Below the pieces are notes generated by a model that saw only the letters and a list, made by a program, of their open reading frames with translations, was not told where the DNA came from and searched no databases. Both the position numbers and the translations under genes were made by a program. DNA of 64,000 bases from Lacticaseibacillus mingshuiensis (lineage in GTDB: Bacteria > Bacillota > Bacilli > Lactobacillales > Lactobacillaceae): assembly GCF_016861785.1 (NCBI RefSeq), contig NZ_BOLS01000004.1, positions 112,903 through 176,902 of the forward strand, given 5' to 3'. Positions 1-8,520 of this stretch are shown one piece after another; position 1 is the first letter of the stretch, and each line of letters starts with the position of its first letter.

Positions 1-345
1 ATCTTGGTTGGCTTATTGGGCATCGAACATTTGGGTATTGCCGGGCTGGAAATGCTGGCAAAACCGGACGTGCAAGCAGGCGCCTTTGGGATGCCACTGT
101 CGTTTGTCCAAGAACCCAACGCGCAAGTCGCGCTGAAAAATCAGGGCATTTATAATTTCGCGTTGGGCCTCGTCCTGTTATTGACGCTGGTCCTGCTGCA
201 TGGCCAGGCGCAAGTCGTGACGGCGGCGCTGCTGGCCGGCTTCGTGGCCTTGGTCGGGCTGTACGGCGGGGCGACGGTGACGAAGAAGATCTTTCTGCTT
301 CAGGCGCTGCCGGGCGTCGTGACGCTGATCTTGGTGGTGCTTTAA
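1..345 (+). CDS. DUF1304 family membrane protein (5' end outside window)
   Basis: Small integral membrane protein of the DUF1304 family, function unknown. The frame is open to base 1, and the N-terminal LVGLLGIEHLGIAGLEM motif lacks only the first few residues expected for the family (about 115-120 aa), so the start codon is probably just upstream of the window. Visible features are an FGM motif near residue 30, the NQGIYN motif near residue 47 and three hydrophobic segments after it. It is followed one base later by the AlkD-type gene, which suggests translational coupling. The family assignment is from motif recall; the partial state is seen directly. Confidence 0.75.
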   Translation: MLVGLLGIEHLGIAGLEMLAKPDVQAGAFGMPLSFVQEPNAQVALKNQGIYNFALGLVLLLTLVLLHGQAQVVTAALLAGFVALVGLYGGATVTKKIFLLQALPGVVTLILVVL

Positions 346-346
346 G

Positions 347-955
347 ATGGCGGCGGAGAGCGAGCGCTTTTTCCTGCAAGGCGACCCCACTAATGCGGCG
401 CCCATGGCCCATTACATGAAGGATCGGTTTCCGTTTCTCGGGGTCAAAACACCTGAACGGAAGCGGCAACTGCGACCGCTGCTTGCCGCCAGCCGGACCT
501 GGTCGACCGAGGCGTTGCGGGCCGCTGTCGCAGAGCTGTATGCTCGGCCTGAGCGGGAATATCAGTATGCGGCGATCGACCTGGCCAGCGCCCGCGTGCA
601 GCAGTGGACGCTGACGGACATGCGCTGGCTGGCCGATTTTGTTTCGGTAAAGGCCTGGTGGGACAGCGTTGACGCCTGGCGGATGGTGTTTGGTCGCTAC
701 ATCGCGCGACATCCCGCGGACAAGGCGGCGATGTTCGACTGGTTTTTCGGCCAGGATGATTTTTGGCTTCGCCGCGTCGGCATCACGCTCCAACTGATGG
801 AAAAACAGCAAACGGACACCGCGATGTTGGCGCGTGCGATCTTGGCGGACCGGACCACCCCGGAGTTTTTCATCCAAAAAGCGATTGGGTGGGCGCTGCG
901 GCAGTACAGCAAGACGGACGCCGCCTGGGTGCGCGCGTTCATGGGGGGACCATGA
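347..955 (+). CDS. DNA alkylation repair protein, AlkD type (C-terminus frameshifted)
   Basis: HEAT-repeat DNA glycosylase of the AlkC/AlkD family, which removes positively charged alkylpurines such as N3- and N7-alkyl adducts. The 202-aa frame carries the family landmarks KAWWDSVD (residues 102-109, with the W and D matching AlkD's active-site pair) and FFIQKAIGWALRQYSKTD (175-191, third Trp). The reading frame ends early after ...VRAFMGGP. Dropping one G from the G6 run at 943-948 continues as FMGDHELMPLAVREGSKYL and stops at 998, which is the usual AlkD-like tail. The gene is therefore probably 347-998 with a one-base frameshift. The loss is only about 16 residues, so function may persist. 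Confidence 0.85.
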   Translation: MAAESERFFLQGDPTNAAPMAHYMKDRFPFLGVKTPERKRQLRPLLAASRTWSTEALRAAVAELYARPEREYQYAAIDLASARVQQWTLTDMRWLADFVSVKAWWDSVDAWRMVFGRYIARHPADKAAMFDWFFGQDDFWLRRVGITLQLMEKQQTDTAMLARAILADRTTPEFFIQKAIGWALRQYSKTDAAWVRAFMGGP

Positions 956-1115
956 GCTGATGCCGCTGGCGGTGCGCGAGGGCAGTAAATATCTTTGATT
1001 GGAGGCATCGGCGCTCAGGAACAACCGTGTCGCGCCGCCCCGCGAGTCACTTTGATTGACGAATGCGCCGGCCCCGCCGATAATTTGCCCATCACAGAAA
1101 GAGGAGGCGGCCGCG

Positions 1116-1829
1116 ATGCAATTGACGATCGTGATCCCGACGTTTCAGCTGGGCAGCTATTTGCGGGGGATGTTGGATGATCTGACCCACCAGACGCAGG
1201 ATTTTGAGTTGTGGTTGGTCGATGACGGGTCGACGGATGGGACGGGCAAAACGGTGGTGGACTTTGTGCGCGGGGTGCCGCAGTTTCACGCTGCCGTTTT
1301 TCCCAGCCACCGCGGCGTGTCGGCGGCGCGAAATTATGGACTGGACCGGGCGACGGGCGAAGCCGTGGCCTTTTTGGATGGCGATGACCTGATCGCCCCG
1401 AACTTTGTCGAGGTGCTGACTAGCGGATTTTCGGCGCCGGATGTGGTGGCTTCGAGCGTTGGCTACAACTGGTATTCGCGGCGTGGGGCTGGAAACCGGG
1501 CGATGATGCTCGATCAGCGCGCAATGTTTGAGCAGGTCAGCCATCATGGCACAGAGGTCGGCGGGTACGTCTGGAACAAGGCGTTTCGGCGGAGTGCGAT
1601 CGAGGCGGCCAATTTGCGCTTTGATGAGTCTTTGACGTTGGCGGAGGACTATCTGTTTACCGCCGAGTTTGTCGCGGCAACGCCGGGCCGCTATGCGTAT
1701 CAGCCCGCGGCGCTGTACACCAAGCGCAATCGCCCCGGAAGCACGATTCACACGGCCAGCTGGGCGGATCGGCGCGGAGAAGATGAAGTGTTTGCGAAAA
1801 TGCGGGCGCTGGGGGCGCATTTGAAGTGA
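1116..1829 (+). CDS. glycosyltransferase family 2 protein
   Basis: GT-A fold family 2 glycosyltransferase of 237 aa, expected to transfer a sugar from a nucleotide donor to a cell-wall or exopolysaccharide acceptor in the cytoplasm. Seen: N-terminal TIVIPTFQLGSYL, nucleotide-binding VDDGST (35-40), GVSAARNYGLDRA (68-79) and the metal-binding FLDGDD (87-91). No transmembrane segment is evident. The ATG at 1116 was chosen because GAGGAGG lies 9-10 bases upstream; an open frame extends back to 1056 without a comparable site. A paralogue with the same architecture is at 53276-54064. The substrate cannot be deduced. Confidence 0.85.
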   Translation: MQLTIVIPTFQLGSYLRGMLDDLTHQTQDFELWLVDDGSTDGTGKTVVDFVRGVPQFHAAVFPSHRGVSAARNYGLDRATGEAVAFLDGDDLIAPNFVEVLTSGFSAPDVVASSVGYNWYSRRGAGNRAMMLDQRAMFEQVSHHGTEVGGYVWNKAFRRSAIEAANLRFDESLTLAEDYLFTAEFVAATPGRYAYQPAALYTKRNRPGSTIHTASWADRRGEDEVFAKMRALGAHLK

Positions 1830-2036
1830 CAGGAGGCCGCCGCGGGGCTGGTTTTTGGAGGGGTTGATAAAAGCCGGTTGCCTTGCCTCGTGCGTTTGGG
1901 GACTTGCCCTGCCAACTTGACATGACGGCCCATTCCAAGTTTTGCGGACGCCATCGTTTTTCCCTGATCCGGCCGGCATTTTCGGCGTAGGATGAGGATG
2001 ACAACGGTTGCAAAACAACAAAGGCAGGTCATCAAC

Positions 2037-2725
2037 GTGGAACTTCATGTGGCAACGTTCAACATCGCAGGTGGGCAGCATCCCGACTTGGAGGCCCTCC
2101 AGCGACTTTTCAGCCAGGAACACTTGGCGGTCATCGGGGTGCAGGAGATCGACCGGTTCACTGCGCGCAACCCGTTCGACATGCCGGCCGTGATCGGCGG
2201 CACGCAATACACGAATTCATTTGCCGAGGCGATGCCGCTGATGGGCGGGTCATATGGCATTGCGACTTTCGCCGACCGTCCGCTGGCAGACTGCGACGCC
2301 ACGCATTTTGCCAGCCACGGCGAGGAACCGCGGGTGTTTCAGCGCGGCGTCTATCACGTGGCGGGGCACGACATTGCCGTCTACAACACCCACTTTGCCT
2401 TTGAAGATTCGGCGCTGCGGATCAATGAAGCGGCGCAGCTTCTGGACGCACTGGGCGCCGACCCACTCAAGGAGCAGATCGTGTTTGGCGATTTCAACAT
2501 GGATCAGCGCCACGAGGAATGGCAGGTCCTGGCCGACCAGCTGAACATGGCCAATGGGCAGGACGGCAGGTGGCTGGACACGTACATGTGGCGCGATGCG
2601 ACGATGCAGCAATTTGCCATCGACAATATCTTCACGAGCCGCATTTGACGATTTCCAATGTTCGCACCGTGACGCCGATCTTGTCGGATCATTTGATGTT
2701 GGCGGCAGATGTAGGATTTTATTGA
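2037..2725 (+). pseudogene. endonuclease/exonuclease/phosphatase family protein, frameshifted
   Basis: Metal-dependent phosphohydrolase of the DNase I-like (EEP) superfamily. Seen in the first frame (2037-2648): HVATFNIAGG (active-site Asn), GVQEID (metal-binding Glu near residue 37), YNTHFAF and FGDFNMD (Asp/Asn pair), then IDNIFTSRI and a stop. The missing C-terminal piece, PHLTISNVRTVTPILSDHLML, is in the next frame and ends at 2725; its SDH motif holds the catalytic His. One base appears lost near 2638-2642 (AGCCGC where AGCCCGC would restore the frame). The start is GTG 2037 behind AAAGGCAGG; ATG 1992 is an alternative. Without the SDH motif the product should be inactive unless the frameshift is a sequencing error. 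Confidence 0.75.
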
Positions 2726-2737
2726 AATAAGATTTTA

Positions 2738-2780
2738 GGGCCGTGACGGCGAGCTATTGCTGTCGCGGCCTCTTTTTTTG
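2738..2780 (+). terminator. rho-independent terminator after the EEP gene
   Basis: GGCCGTGAC pairs with GTCGCGGCC (one wobble) and is followed by TCTTTTTTT. It lies just downstream of the restored stop at 2725, which supports 2725 as the true gene end. Confidence 0.8.
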
Positions 2781-2904
2781 ATTCAGGGTGTGCAGGCCCG
2801 CGGGATGGTGGCTCAGGCCGTCCCCCTTTTTCCCCGAAAAAACATTTCGCTGGCCGCCCCCAACGCGTAGACTGAAAGAGATCGTCACAACTGGAGGTTA
2901 CGTC

Positions 2905-3534
2905 ATGCAATTCACCTATCATCAGACCACCCTAAATTTTGAGACCCTGCCCACTGTTTTTTCCCCGACCGCCCTGGATCGTGGCACTCAGGCCATGCTG
3001 GATCTGGCGCCAGTGCAGGACGGCAGTCGCATCCTCGATTTAGGCTGCGGCGCGGGCTTTGTCGGGATTTATTTTGCCAAAACGCTGCCGGCCGCTCAGG
3101 TGACGATGGTGGATGTGCAGGAGGATGCGGTGGCGGTCGCGACGGCCAATGCCGCCCGCAATGGCGTTGCGCCGCGAATCCTCAAGAGCGATGGCTTTTC
3201 GGCGCTGGGCGGTGAGGTGTTTGATGTCGTGCTGTCCAATCCGCCGTACCACACCGATTTTTCCGTGGCCAAGGGGTTCATCGAAGGCGCGTACCGGCAG
3301 CTCGCGGTTGGCGGCACGCTGTACATGGTGACCAAGCGCCGCCTGTGGTACGAAAATAAGATTCGCGCGGTCTTCGGCGGGCTCCGCGTGGTCGAGCGCG
3401 ATGGCTATTTTGTCTTCATCGCGGAAAAACGGCAAGGGGAGGCCGCGCGCCGCAAAGCCGCAACGGCCGCCAATAAGCACGGCCTGTCGAAAAAATTAGC
3501 CCGGAAACAAGGAAAGAAGTCTTCTCGTGAGTAA
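2905..3534 (+). CDS. class I SAM-dependent methyltransferase, RsmC-like
   Basis: Methyltransferase of 209 aa resembling the C-terminal catalytic half of RsmC (16S rRNA guanine-N2 methyltransferase). Seen: SAM-binding motif I DLGCGAGFVG (45-54), acidic motif II MVDVQ (68-72) and the NPPYHTDF motif (112-119) typical of base-amino methylases. The C-terminus is strongly basic (RRKAATAANKHGLSKK), which fits rRNA binding. ATG 2905 follows CTGGAGG at good spacing; the open frame upstream to 2788 has no such site. The stop overlaps the GTG start of the next gene by 8 bases. RNA substrate is inferred from family resemblance only. Confidence 0.85.
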   Translation: MQFTYHQTTLNFETLPTVFSPTALDRGTQAMLDLAPVQDGSRILDLGCGAGFVGIYFAKTLPAAQVTMVDVQEDAVAVATANAARNGVAPRILKSDGFSALGGEVFDVVLSNPPYHTDFSVAKGFIEGAYRQLAVGGTLYMVTKRRLWYENKIRAVFGGLRVVERDGYFVFIAEKRQGEAARRKAATAANKHGLSKKLARKQGKKSSRE

Positions 3535-5005
3535 ACGTGCCATCATGATCGTCACCGTTGCCTTATTGCTGTCAAACGCCATGAGTGGGCTCGACAGTAC
3601 CATTGTGAACACCGCGCTGCCGGCGATCATCGCCGACTTGCACGGCCTGCAGTACATGGCGTGGATCGTCGCGTCGTTTTTGCTGGGGACCGCCGTGTCG
3701 ACGGTCCTTTGGAGCAAGTTGGGCCAGCGCACCTCCAATAAATTTGCTTATGAACTGGCGGCCTTATTGTTTGTGCTTGGGTCGCTGCTTCAGGGACTGG
3801 CGCCGAACATGGCGTTTTTGATCGCGGCGCGGGCGCTGTCCGGGCTGGGCAACGGCGGTATGGTGTCCCTACCGTATATCATTTACGCCGATCTGTATCG
3901 TGATCCGCGCAAACGGATGCAGGTGCTGGGGCTAGTCTCCGGGTCCTACAGCATGGCGACGATCATCGGGCCGCTGGTCGGTGGGTACATCGTCGATACG
4001 TTTTCCTGGCACTGGGTCTTTTATCTGAACGTGCCGATCGGGCTGTTGTCGGCGTTGGTCGTCCAATCGTTTTATCAGGTGGCGAAAAATCGTCAGCAGC
4101 GGTCCCCACTGGATCGGTCCGGGGCCATTGCGATGGTGATCGGGCTGGTGTCCCTGCTGGCGGGCATCGAGCTGATCGGCACCGGCACCCTGGGCATGAT
4201 CGTGTTGTTGCTGGCGATCGCAGCCGCTGGATTTGGCTGGTTGCTTTTTGCGGAAAAACGGGCGGTGGATCCGATCATTCCGGGCCGGCTTTTCAAAAAT
4301 CGGGCGCTGGTCATCGATTTTGCCTTATTCGCGCTGATCTGGGCGGCGTTCATGAGCTTTATCACATACAGTCCAATGTGGGCGCAGGGCTTGCTGGGAA
4401 CGTCGGCGCTGATCGGGGGCGCGACGCAGATTCCCAGCTCATTTGCGAATTTCTTCGGGTCGGCGTCGGTCGCCCCGATGCGTCGGCGACTGACGCCATA
4501 TCGGGTGATCACGATCGGCATTTTGACCCTGACCATCGCGTTCGTCCCGCTGGTCATCGCTGGGGTCCACGCCCCATACTGGATCTTGCTGGTGGCTGGC
4601 GTGTTTGAGGGCTTTGGCAACGGGGCCTGCTTCACCGAACTGCAGGTCAAGGTACAGACCGATGCCGCAGCCGCGGATGTCCCAGTCGCCACGTCGTTCT
4701 CGTTTTTGATTCGAATGCTGAGCCAGACGTTCATCGCGGCCATTTCGGGCATCGTAATGAACCACGCGCTGGCCGCCGGGGTCGCCGCATCAGCCGGCCA
4801 CATCACAATGGGCATGCTCAACAAGCTCAGCGACGCCAGCACCGTCGGCAGTCTGCCGCAACGTTTGCTGCCCGAAATGCGGACGATCTTGCATGGCGGG
4901 CTACACAACATCATGGCGGTGTCGCTGGCGCTGATGCTCGCGGCCTGGGTGCTGCATATTTGGTCCCAGCGCCGCGCGCGAGTGGCGGCGCGAACCGCGG
5001 GGTAG
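3527..5005 (+). CDS. MFS drug-efflux transporter, DHA2 (14-TM) family
   Basis: Multidrug exporter of 492 aa in the EmrB/QacA group, coupling proton entry to export of toxic compounds across the cytoplasmic membrane. Seen: N-terminal helix with the DHA2 signature LDSTIVNTALPAI (residues 22-34), motif A-like loop SKLGQRTSNK, an antiporter motif C region (GLVSGSYSMATIIGPLVGGYI) and about 14 hydrophobic segments to the end. The start is GTG 3527, overlapping the end of the upstream methyltransferase gene, with AAGGAAAG upstream. The overlap suggests co-transcription. Substrate cannot be read from sequence. Confidence 0.9.
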   Translation: MSKRAIMIVTVALLLSNAMSGLDSTIVNTALPAIIADLHGLQYMAWIVASFLLGTAVSTVLWSKLGQRTSNKFAYELAALLFVLGSLLQGLAPNMAFLIAARALSGLGNGGMVSLPYIIYADLYRDPRKRMQVLGLVSGSYSMATIIGPLVGGYIVDTFSWHWVFYLNVPIGLLSALVVQSFYQVAKNRQQRSPLDRSGAIAMVIGLVSLLAGIELIGTGTLGMIVLLLAIAAAGFGWLLFAEKRAVDPIIPGRLFKNRALVIDFALFALIWAAFMSFITYSPMWAQGLLGTSALIGGATQIPSSFANFFGSASVAPMRRRLTPYRVITIGILTLTIAFVPLVIAGVHAPYWILLVAGVFEGFGNGACFTELQVKVQTDAAAADVPVATSFSFLIRMLSQTFIAAISGIVMNHALAAGVAASAGHITMGMLNKLSDASTVGSLPQRLLPEMRTILHGGLHNIMAVSLALMLAAWVLHIWSQRRARVAARTAG

Positions 5006-5087
5006 CTGACGGGCTCCCGGAAGAGGGGCGTTACTGCCTTGCACTGCCGGAACCGGGCGGAATGACCCAAGAAAGAAGGATGACACA

Positions 5088-5681
5088 ATGACCGTGATCG
5101 ATGATTATATTTTCAACCAACCCGAATCCGTGCAGCCACGCCTTCAGGAATGGGCGACGCTCTTGCGTGAGGCCCTGCCGCAAGCGGACGAGCGGCTCGC
5201 GTATGGCATGCCGGCTTTTTATCTGCAGGGGAAGGCGGCTGTCTATTTTGCCGCGAATCGCCAGCATGTCGGCTTTTACCCGACGCCGGCGACCATCACC
5301 GAATTTTCCGAGGAACTCCAGGCCTTTCACACGAGCAAGGGCGCGATTCAGTTTCCGTATGACCAGCCGTTACCGGCAAAATTGGTGCGGAAGATGGCCC
5401 AATGGCGCGCCGCCCATATGACTGATGAGCGGGCGACGGCGGCCGCGCCAGTTGCCCGCCAGCGGGAGACCATGCCGGATGCGGTCGCGGCGGCACTGGC
5501 GGCGCATGGCTTGCAAGAGGCTTATGATGCGCGCCCGCCGTATCAACAAAACGATTATCTGCGGTGGCTCGGCCAGGCAAAACGGCCCGCGACCCAGCAG
5601 GCTCGGCTGGCGCAACTATTGACGGAACTGGCGGCCGGCAATGTCTACATGAAGATGCCGTGGCAGCCGCGAAAGAGGTAA
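5088..5681 (+). CDS. DUF1801 / YdeI-OmdA domain protein
   Basis: Soluble 197-aa protein. The N-terminal half (about 1-110) matches the DUF1801 fold, with the ERLAYGMPAFYLQGKAAVYFA stretch and the 'GFYPTP' strand; the C-terminal half (about 125-190) looks like the bacteriocin-protection YdeI/OmdA domain (MPDAVAAALAAHG..., RWLGQAKRPATQQARL). The two are often fused in lactobacilli. AGAAAGAAGG lies upstream of ATG 5088. No catalytic role is established. The next small gene starts 4 bases after its stop, so the two are likely an operon. Confidence 0.75.
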   Translation: MTVIDDYIFNQPESVQPRLQEWATLLREALPQADERLAYGMPAFYLQGKAAVYFAANRQHVGFYPTPATITEFSEELQAFHTSKGAIQFPYDQPLPAKLVRKMAQWRAAHMTDERATAAAPVARQRETMPDAVAAALAAHGLQEAYDARPPYQQNDYLRWLGQAKRPATQQARLAQLLTELAAGNVYMKMPWQPRKR

Positions 5682-5685
5682 GCAA

Positions 5686-5955
5686 ATGAAGACAAGTTAT
5701 TACCGGGTGATTCAGACGATCGATACAAAAGATGATGATGGCCGGCCAGTCACATTGACGCCTGGCACCGGGCTGTACATCACGACCACGGCGGCGGTGA
5801 ATGCGCAAGGGGATGCGTTGGTGGATGACGCGTATCTGCTTTTTGCAAAAGCGACGGGCCTGACCACGGAAGTCAGCCTTTCGAGTCAGCTGCTCGATTA
5901 TTTAGCCCCGATCTCGGCCTTGGATTATCAGATCATCGCGGCCGAAGCCAAGTGA
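5686..5955 (+). CDS. small hypothetical protein (89 aa)
   Basis: I do not recognise this protein. It is 89 aa, soluble, beta-rich in appearance (YYRVIQTIDTKDDDGRPVTLTPGTGLYITTT...) and acidic, with no signal peptide or membrane segment. ATG 5686 is preceded by GAGGTAAGC and lies four bases after the DUF1801 gene, so coupled expression is likely. Codon use resembles its neighbours. Confidence 0.6.
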   Translation: MKTSYYRVIQTIDTKDDDGRPVTLTPGTGLYITTTAAVNAQGDALVDDAYLLFAKATGLTTEVSLSSQLLDYLAPISALDYQIIAAEAK

Positions 5956-5975
5956 GTGTTGTGAGCAGGGACACA

Positions 5976-6014
5976 AACGAAAAAGTCTTGTGGCTGGCGT
6001 GCTTTTCGTTCTTT
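5976..6014 (+). terminator. possible terminator after the 89-aa gene
   Basis: ACGAAAAAG and CTTTTCGTT form an inverted repeat with a long loop, followed by CTTTAATT. The stem is A/T-rich, so it is weaker than others in the window. Confidence 0.45.
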
Positions 6015-6190
6015 AATTGGAAGCTTTGAGCCGTGATTATTCGGCGTGATCTCACTGGCTAAAAGATTGTGATTCCGTTGCTTGACCAAGCGAAAGCGAC
6101 GATTACATCGGACACTTTTCCGAATTGACGACAGCCAAGAAATTCACAAATGCAGGCGAAACCGATACAAACAATTTACAATTTTAGATG

Positions 6191-6222
6191 TTGACGTATC
6201 CGATTACTGGAGTTATTATAAT
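6191..6222 (+). promoter_or_regulatory. promoter of the 6.2-kb structured RNA
   Basis: TTGACG, 17 bases, TATTAT (6214-6219); the overlapping TATAAT at 6217-6222 has a 20-base spacer. There is no open reading frame with a ribosome-binding site directly downstream. Confidence 0.6.
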
Positions 6223-6227
6223 CGCGA

Positions 6228-6605
6228 CACTGAGAGGCGTGGAGGAGCTGGCCACGAGTTCTCTCCCAGCGTCGGTCAGTCCGGCGGGATCCAACCCGCG
6301 ACCTACCCCGAGCGACGCAATGACGGTCACCTGTTACATGTTGGGTGACCCAAAGGGCTTAAACGGACCCGGTACTGGGGAGTACCGGAAAAATGTACCA
6401 CCCAATTTCTAACTGAATAAGTTCCCTAACACCAACGGGAGGAATCTCGAAAATGAAGAGGGAAAGGGATCCAACCTAAAATTTGGCAGGTCGGAGGAGA
6501 CTTCGGCCTGTTTGCTGTGCCGTCAGAACCTTTTTCGGTAATAGGCCCGACGCGAAGGCGCCGGGCAGACATAAAAACTGGGCGCAACCGCTGCGCCCAG
6601 TTTTT
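6228..6605 (+). ncRNA. candidate structured non-coding RNA, about 380 nt, family not recognised
   Basis: A stretch between a good promoter and a strong terminator, with no credible gene but many helices. Nested stem GAGAG/CTCTC (6232-6236 with 6261-6265) encloses CGTGG/CCACG. Others are GCGGG/CCCGC (6284-6299), GTCACC/GGTGAC (6326-6349), CCGGTACT-GGGG-AGTACCGG (6369-6388), a 10-bp stem with a GAGA tetraloop (6487-6510) and GCCCG.../...CGGGC (6545-6566). GGGATCCAACC occurs twice (6286-6296, 6466-6476). It does not carry the RNase P (GAGGAAAGUCC) or tmRNA landmarks, and length rules out 6S and small SRP RNA. Identity is unknown; expression is inferred. Confidence 0.55.
6573..6605. terminator. 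bidirectional terminator
   Basis: AAAAACTGGGCGCA...TGCGCCCAGTTTTT is a near-perfect hairpin flanked by A and T runs. It can end both the candidate RNA on the plus strand and the minus-strand gene that stops at 6630. Confidence 0.9.
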
Positions 6606-6629
6606 GTATGCGGGAATCTTCCCATTATC

Positions 6630-7016
6630 TTATTGATCCACATCTGCCACGCGCCGCAGGGTCACGGTGAGACCGGTCGCTTCGGCGTAGGTGTAGCGCG
6701 CCTCGATGCCTTTGACGATGCCACCGGCTTGTCCCTTCTGAAGGGCGGTGTGGTAGGTTTCCAGCCAGATGCCGACCGCCTCAAAGCCAAATTCGAAGCC
6801 TTCGAAGACTTGCATATACACGCGGCTGGTCGGCGAAGTTGTGTGAATGGTGATCGCCGTTACCTGGCCGCCGCGGATGTGCAGGGTCAGCGTCAACGTC
6901 CCATCATTGAGCAAACGTTGGTCGCCATCTGCGGCTGTTTTTGGCAAACGGTGATCAGGCAAAGCCATATTGCGATTATAGACGCGCTGGACATAGTCAT
7001 AAGATCCCAGATCCAT
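6630..7016 (-). CDS. hypothetical protein (128 aa)
   Basis: I do not recognise a family. The 128-aa product starts MDLGSYDYVQRVYNRN and looks like a soluble alpha/beta protein with an amphipathic beta-rich middle (GTLTLTLHIRGGQVTAITIHT). No signal peptide or membrane segment. ATG 7016 was chosen because AAGGAGG lies 8-9 bases upstream; the frame runs back a further 18 codons with no such site. The upstream MFS gene (7096-8337) runs the same way and ends 80 bases before it, so they may be co-transcribed. The gene ends at the shared terminator. Confidence 0.65.
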   Translation of the reverse strand: MDLGSYDYVQRVYNRNMALPDHRLPKTAADGDQRLLNDGTLTLTLHIRGGQVTAITIHTTSPTSRVYMQVFEGFEFGFEAVGIWLETYHTALQKGQAGGIVKGIEARYTYAEATGLTVTLRRVADVDQ

Positions 7017-7095
7017 GGCGCTCGCCTCCTTATCGCCTGCATTATAGGCGCGGGGCGTGCAACCACGCAACGAATCTGACTCGCGCGGCGTGGGG

Positions 7096-8337
7096 TCAGC
7101 TTTCCTTTAAGTTAGGATGGAGCCAGCGCTCGACGAGTTGGCGGTTGGCTAGCAAAACAGGGACGAGAAGCACGAGCGCGAGGATCCCGCAGGACGGAAA
7201 GCCCCACAGCCCGGTCAATGCGTCCATCACGGAGCCGACATAGATCGAGCCGACCGGGGTGGTGCCTTGGTTGAGCAGCACGTACACACTCATGATGCGG
7301 CCACGCAATTCGTTTGGAATGTCGAACTGGAACGAGGCGTTGGACTGGTTGAGGAAGATCATGTTGCAAAAACCGATCAGAACCATCATCACCATGGCGA
7401 GCGGATACGAGCGGACGAAGAACATGGCCGCCTGCAAGCCCGCGGTGCCGACTGCGACCCACAGATAAATGTTGCGCTGCAGGCCAAACCGCGACAGGCA
7501 GCTCATCAAAAACGCTGCGGCAAGTGAGCCGATCCCGGTGGCCGAGAGCAGGTTGGCATAAATGTCCGCGCCGCCGCCCAGCACTTGGTTCGCGTAGATC
7601 GGGATGATGACATTATTGTTGAAGTTGAGCGTCGACACGATCAGCATCAATTCCGCACTCATGCGGATGCCGGCATGCGACCAAACATATTTAAGGCCAT
7701 CTTTGACATCGGCCCACAACCGTTTCTTCGACGGGGTGGCGACGACCTTGGTCTGCTTGATCAAAAACAGGCCGCCGAGAACGGCTAAGTAGGAGATCGC
7801 ATCAACGAGAAAACAGATGCCGACCGAGAATTTGACCATCAAGAGGCCGGCCAGTGATGGCCCGGCGATCTTGGCGAGGTTGAAGATCGTGGAGTTCAGT
7901 GAAATGCCGTTCATCAGATTTTTGCGGCCGACGAGTTCGACAACGAACGACTGGCGCGTCGGCGTGTCAAAACTCTGCAGGACGCCGTAACCGAGAGCGA
8001 TGGCGAGTACCATCCAATACTGGACCACGCCAGTCATCACGATCACCGTCATGATGACACCGAGCACGAGAAAGCCGGCCTGCGTGATCATCAAAATGCG
8101 CCGCTTGGGATGGCGGTCGATCAATGAGCCTGCGACCAGCGTCAGGCCGAGAATCGGTAAAAACTGGCAGGCGGAGAGCAACCCCACCAGAAACGCCGAC
8201 TTGGTCATTTGGTACACGAGCCAGGTCTGGGCGGTGCGCTGGATCCAGGTGCCCATGACGGAGATACACTGGCCGATCCAGAAATACCGGAAATTCTTTT
8301 CGCGAAGCGAGGAAAACATGGTGCCTAAGACGTTCAA
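7096..8337 (-). CDS. MFS exporter, EntS-like family (12 TM)
   Basis: 413-aa major facilitator of the EntS/MFS_3 group, which exports siderophores, macrolides or other amphipathic compounds. Seen: NFRYFWIGQCISVMGTWIQRTAQTWLVYQMT (residues about 15-45, the group signature), motif A LIDRHPKRRIL (about 73-83), QSFDTPTRQSFVVELVG (about 123-139) and a run of 12 hydrophobic segments. Length is normal. A short C-terminal tail (RWLHPNLKES) faces the cytoplasm. Substrate unknown. Confidence 0.88.
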   Translation of the reverse strand: MNVLGTMFSSLREKNFRYFWIGQCISVMGTWIQRTAQTWLVYQMTKSAFLVGLLSACQFLPILGLTLVAGSLIDRHPKRRILMITQAGFLVLGVIMTVIVMTGVVQYWMVLAIALGYGVLQSFDTPTRQSFVVELVGRKNLMNGISLNSTIFNLAKIAGPSLAGLLMVKFSVGICFLVDAISYLAVLGGLFLIKQTKVVATPSKKRLWADVKDGLKYVWSHAGIRMSAELMLIVSTLNFNNNVIIPIYANQVLGGGADIYANLLSATGIGSLAAAFLMSCLSRFGLQRNIYLWVAVGTAGLQAAMFFVRSYPLAMVMMVLIGFCNMIFLNQSNASFQFDIPNELRGRIMSVYVLLNQGTTPVGSIYVGSVMDALTGLWGFPSCGILALVLLVPVLLANRQLVERWLHPNLKES

Positions 8338-8487
8338 TGCGGCCGCATCCTTTACGGTAAGATAACTTCTACAATAGTCTTTAATTACACTGTGTCAATA
8401 TAAAGACGGGTGTTGATCACGAAATCGCTCGTGGGGCATTCGATGGTGCGGCGAGGCGTAACGCACCCTTTTGTCTGGTGGTCTTGG

Positions 8488-8493
8488 TACAAT
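8488..8493 (+). promoter_or_regulatory. extended -10 promoter before the CIRCE element
   Basis: TGGTACAAT gives an extended -10; no good -35 is visible. Transcription would start near 8500, placing the CIRCE repeat in the 5' leader, its common position. Confidence 0.45.
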
Positions 8494-8520
8494 ACGGGTA
8501 GGCGGGGACGGCACACATGA

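Noticed and set aside
6082..6412. Two overlapping reading frames across the candidate RNA
   Set aside because: No ribosome-binding sites, no domain, and the interval is full of hairpins between a promoter and a terminator.
6228..6605. RNase P RNA or tmRNA as identity of the 6.2-kb RNA
   Set aside because: The GAGGAAAGUCC block of RNase P and the tRNA-like ends and tag frame of tmRNA are absent.
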